Below, one piece after another: positions 14,706 through 15,813 of a stretch of DNA of 15,813 bases. Position numbers and translations under genes: made by a program. Source of the DNA: Chrysochromulina parva (taxonomy: Eukaryota > Haptophyta > Prymnesiales > Chrysochromulinaceae); NCBI GenBank assembly GCA_002887195.1, contig PJAB01001272.1, positions 1 to 15,813 of the forward strand, written 5' to 3'. Positions within the stretch are counted from its first letter, which is position 1. Each line of letters starts with the position of its first letter. Below the pieces are notes generated by a model that was given only the letters and a program-made list of their open reading frames with translations, had not been told where the DNA came from and made no database searches.

Positions 14706-15680
14706 TCAGCAGTGCCCGCCCATTATGCCGAGGTAGCTGCAGTGCTGACCGCAGCCCTCGTGGCCTTTCGCCCACTCGAAGTAGGAGCGGATGGGCTCAG
14801 AGTCGGAGCAGTTATTATCCTCCCCGTTCGCCGCGTGGCACTCGACGAGCCAGTCGATCTCGCTGGCCATGTGGCTCTGGTTGGTACCGTTGTGGCGGTT
14901 CCAGACCTCGCGCGTGTGCACGTGCTGGTACCTGTTCCCGCCGCGCAGGGGCACCACCTTGGGAGGGATGCGAGGCACAACGTCGCCCTCGCGAGTGACC
15001 CGCGAGGAAAGTCCCATGTCGAGGAGCCCCGACGCCCAGGCCGCAAAGGCTTCGTTCCCTACGCGCGGGGAGCCGAAGGTGAAGAGGTTGGAGACCACCG
15101 CCCTGGCGGCAGCGCCGCCGCCACCCGCAGCCTGCAGCTGCCGCCTCTGCTGCTGTGCTTGAAAGTCCACGGCGGCGAGGGTTGTCATTGCGGATCCCAG
15201 GGAGTGGCCGGTGAAGGTTACTTCCGTGCAAGCGCCTCCGCAGCTGTCGAGGGCCCGGGTCACGGCGTCCTGGGTGACATTGCGTACGGACCCATACGCA
15301 AAGTCGAAGCCAGTGTGCACGAGCACCTCCGGCTGGCCAGGCCCTGCTGGCGGGACACCTGCAAGGTGCTTGGGAGGCAGCAGGAGAAACGCCGCGTCCT
15401 CGACGTCATTGGCGAGGTTGCTAGATCCGCGAAACCCGACCACCACGCGGGCATGGGCCCTGTCCAGGCCGACGTAGCCCTGCGTGCCCGCCGACGTGTT
15501 GGCAACAAATTGGATGAGCTCAACCGTGGCCCCAGATCCAGCGCACCACATGCAAGACCAATTTTTCAAATCAGCCTCGTCGCAGAACGACGCGTAGGCG
15601 AGGTGGAGCGTACGATTCGTCTCGTTCATGTCGGGGACGGCAGCTGCCAGGCCGGCAGCCAGCAACCCCAAGCGGACCAT
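14706..15680 (-). CDS. secreted class 3 (fungal-type) lipase
   Basis: The product has 324 residues from the ATG at 15680, starting with a signal peptide (MVRLGLLAAGLAAAVPD). This is an alpha/beta-hydrolase of the lipase_3 family, which hydrolyses ester bonds of glycerolipids. Family marks in order: VVVGFRGSSN (79-88, the oxyanion-loop strand), VHTGFDFAYGSV (121-132), the nucleophile elbow TGHSLGSA with Ser160, LFTFGSPRVGN (199-209), and EGDVVPRIPP with Asp233. YQHVHTREVW supplies the His (253 or 255; relatives usually read HVGTEVW, so there is one extra residue). Seven N-x-S/T sites (residues 19, 22, 61, 134, 264, 267, 290) and multiple cysteines, including a Cys-rich C-terminus (CGQHCSYLGIMGGHC), fit passage through the secretory pathway. 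The catalytic triad is complete, so activity is expected. The substrate is unknown. Confidence 0.9.
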   Translation of the reverse strand: MVRLGLLAAGLAAAVPDMNETNRTLHLAYASFCDEADLKNWSCMWCAGSGATVELIQFVANTSAGTQGYVGLDRAHARVVVGFRGSSNLANDVEDAAFLLLPPKHLAGVPPAGPGQPEVLVHTGFDFAYGSVRNVTQDAVTRALDSCGGACTEVTFTGHSLGSAMTTLAAVDFQAQQQRRQLQAAGGGGAAARAVVSNLFTFGSPRVGNEAFAAWASGLLDMGLSSRVTREGDVVPRIPPKVVPLRGGNRYQHVHTREVWNRHNGTNQSHMASEIDWLVECHAANGEDNNCSDSEPIRSYFEWAKGHEGCGQHCSYLGIMGGHC

Positions 15681-15813
15681 ATTGTTGACGATCCGGAGGG
15701 AGCGCCGCTGCGCTGCCTGTGTCGGGTGGCGGGGGGTGCCTCTGGGGGGGGAGAGGTCACGACGATGAGGTGATGGGGGGGTCCAAATCGGGCGCCGATT
15801 CGAGCATGCAAGC
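15681..15813 (-). other. 5' flank of the lipase gene with a possible splice acceptor
   Basis: On the minus strand, CTCTCCCCCCCCAG|AGGCACC (intron end at 15742) is a good 3' splice-site match. The lipase frame is open between this acceptor and the ATG at 15680 but offers no earlier ATG. The lipase probably starts at 15680 and may have a spliced 5' leader whose first exon is outside the window. Long G-runs on the plus strand (15731-15736, 15744-15752, 15774-15780). Confidence 0.35.

Noticed and set aside
14469..15773. Long plus-strand open frame (434 codons) opposite the lipase
   Set aside because: The minus strand encodes a complete lipase with triad and signal peptide; the antisense translation has no recognisable features.

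Overview
The window looks like GC-rich nuclear DNA from a unicellular alga with a secondary red-type plastid. A haptophyte (coccolithophore/Chrysochromulina-like) is my best guess, and a related lineage is possible. The reasons are spliceosomal introns; a mitochondrial Tim9 gene, a CLASP-type microtubule protein and a PCIF1-type cap methyltransferase; long Ala/Pro/Ser-rich disordered regions; one protein with an apparent bipartite plastid leader; and an N-terminal 'MGAGAS ... FDEAAFD' arrangement that I associate from memory with haptophyte proteins. There is no bacterial operon structure, no CRISPR array and no convincing transposon ORF.

Layout, left to right: a poly-G edge and about 760 bp with no gene; a minus-strand multi-pass membrane protein with an EF-hand-like segment (796-2729, one 110-bp intron carrying an internal duplication); a poorly resolved minus-strand membrane-protein gene whose reading frame moves between frames (about 3111-4071) and which holds a 63-bp tandem duplication; a repeat-rich spacer; a minus-strand TPR protein with a predicted N-myristoylation signal (4374-5987); a small plus-strand, probably plastid-targeted protein (6238-6726); Tim9 in two exons on minus (7088-7572), head-to-head with a plus-strand CLASP/TOG protein (7688-10642); a PCIF1-like methyltransferase on minus (11255-12568 plus unresolved 5' exons); a PKA-like kinase on plus whose key catalytic residues are replaced (13105-14406); and a secreted class 3 lipase on minus (14706-15680).

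The genes do not form a pathway; they are ordinary eukaryotic neighbours in alternating orientation, with compact divergent promoters (115 bp between Tim9 and CLASP) and short convergent 3' spacers. The most notable items are the predicted AGC pseudokinase, the NPPF-containing PCIF1-like enzyme with no WW domain in view, and a recurring theme of short tandem duplications (84, about 59, 63, 22 and 16 bp periods). Two of these sit at intron 3' ends and duplicate the splice acceptor. One of them shares words with an intergenic repeat 2.8 kb away, which raises the possibility of an introner-like element. I did not find a self-evident new multi-gene system. Family calls rest on motif recognition from memory; no database search was run.
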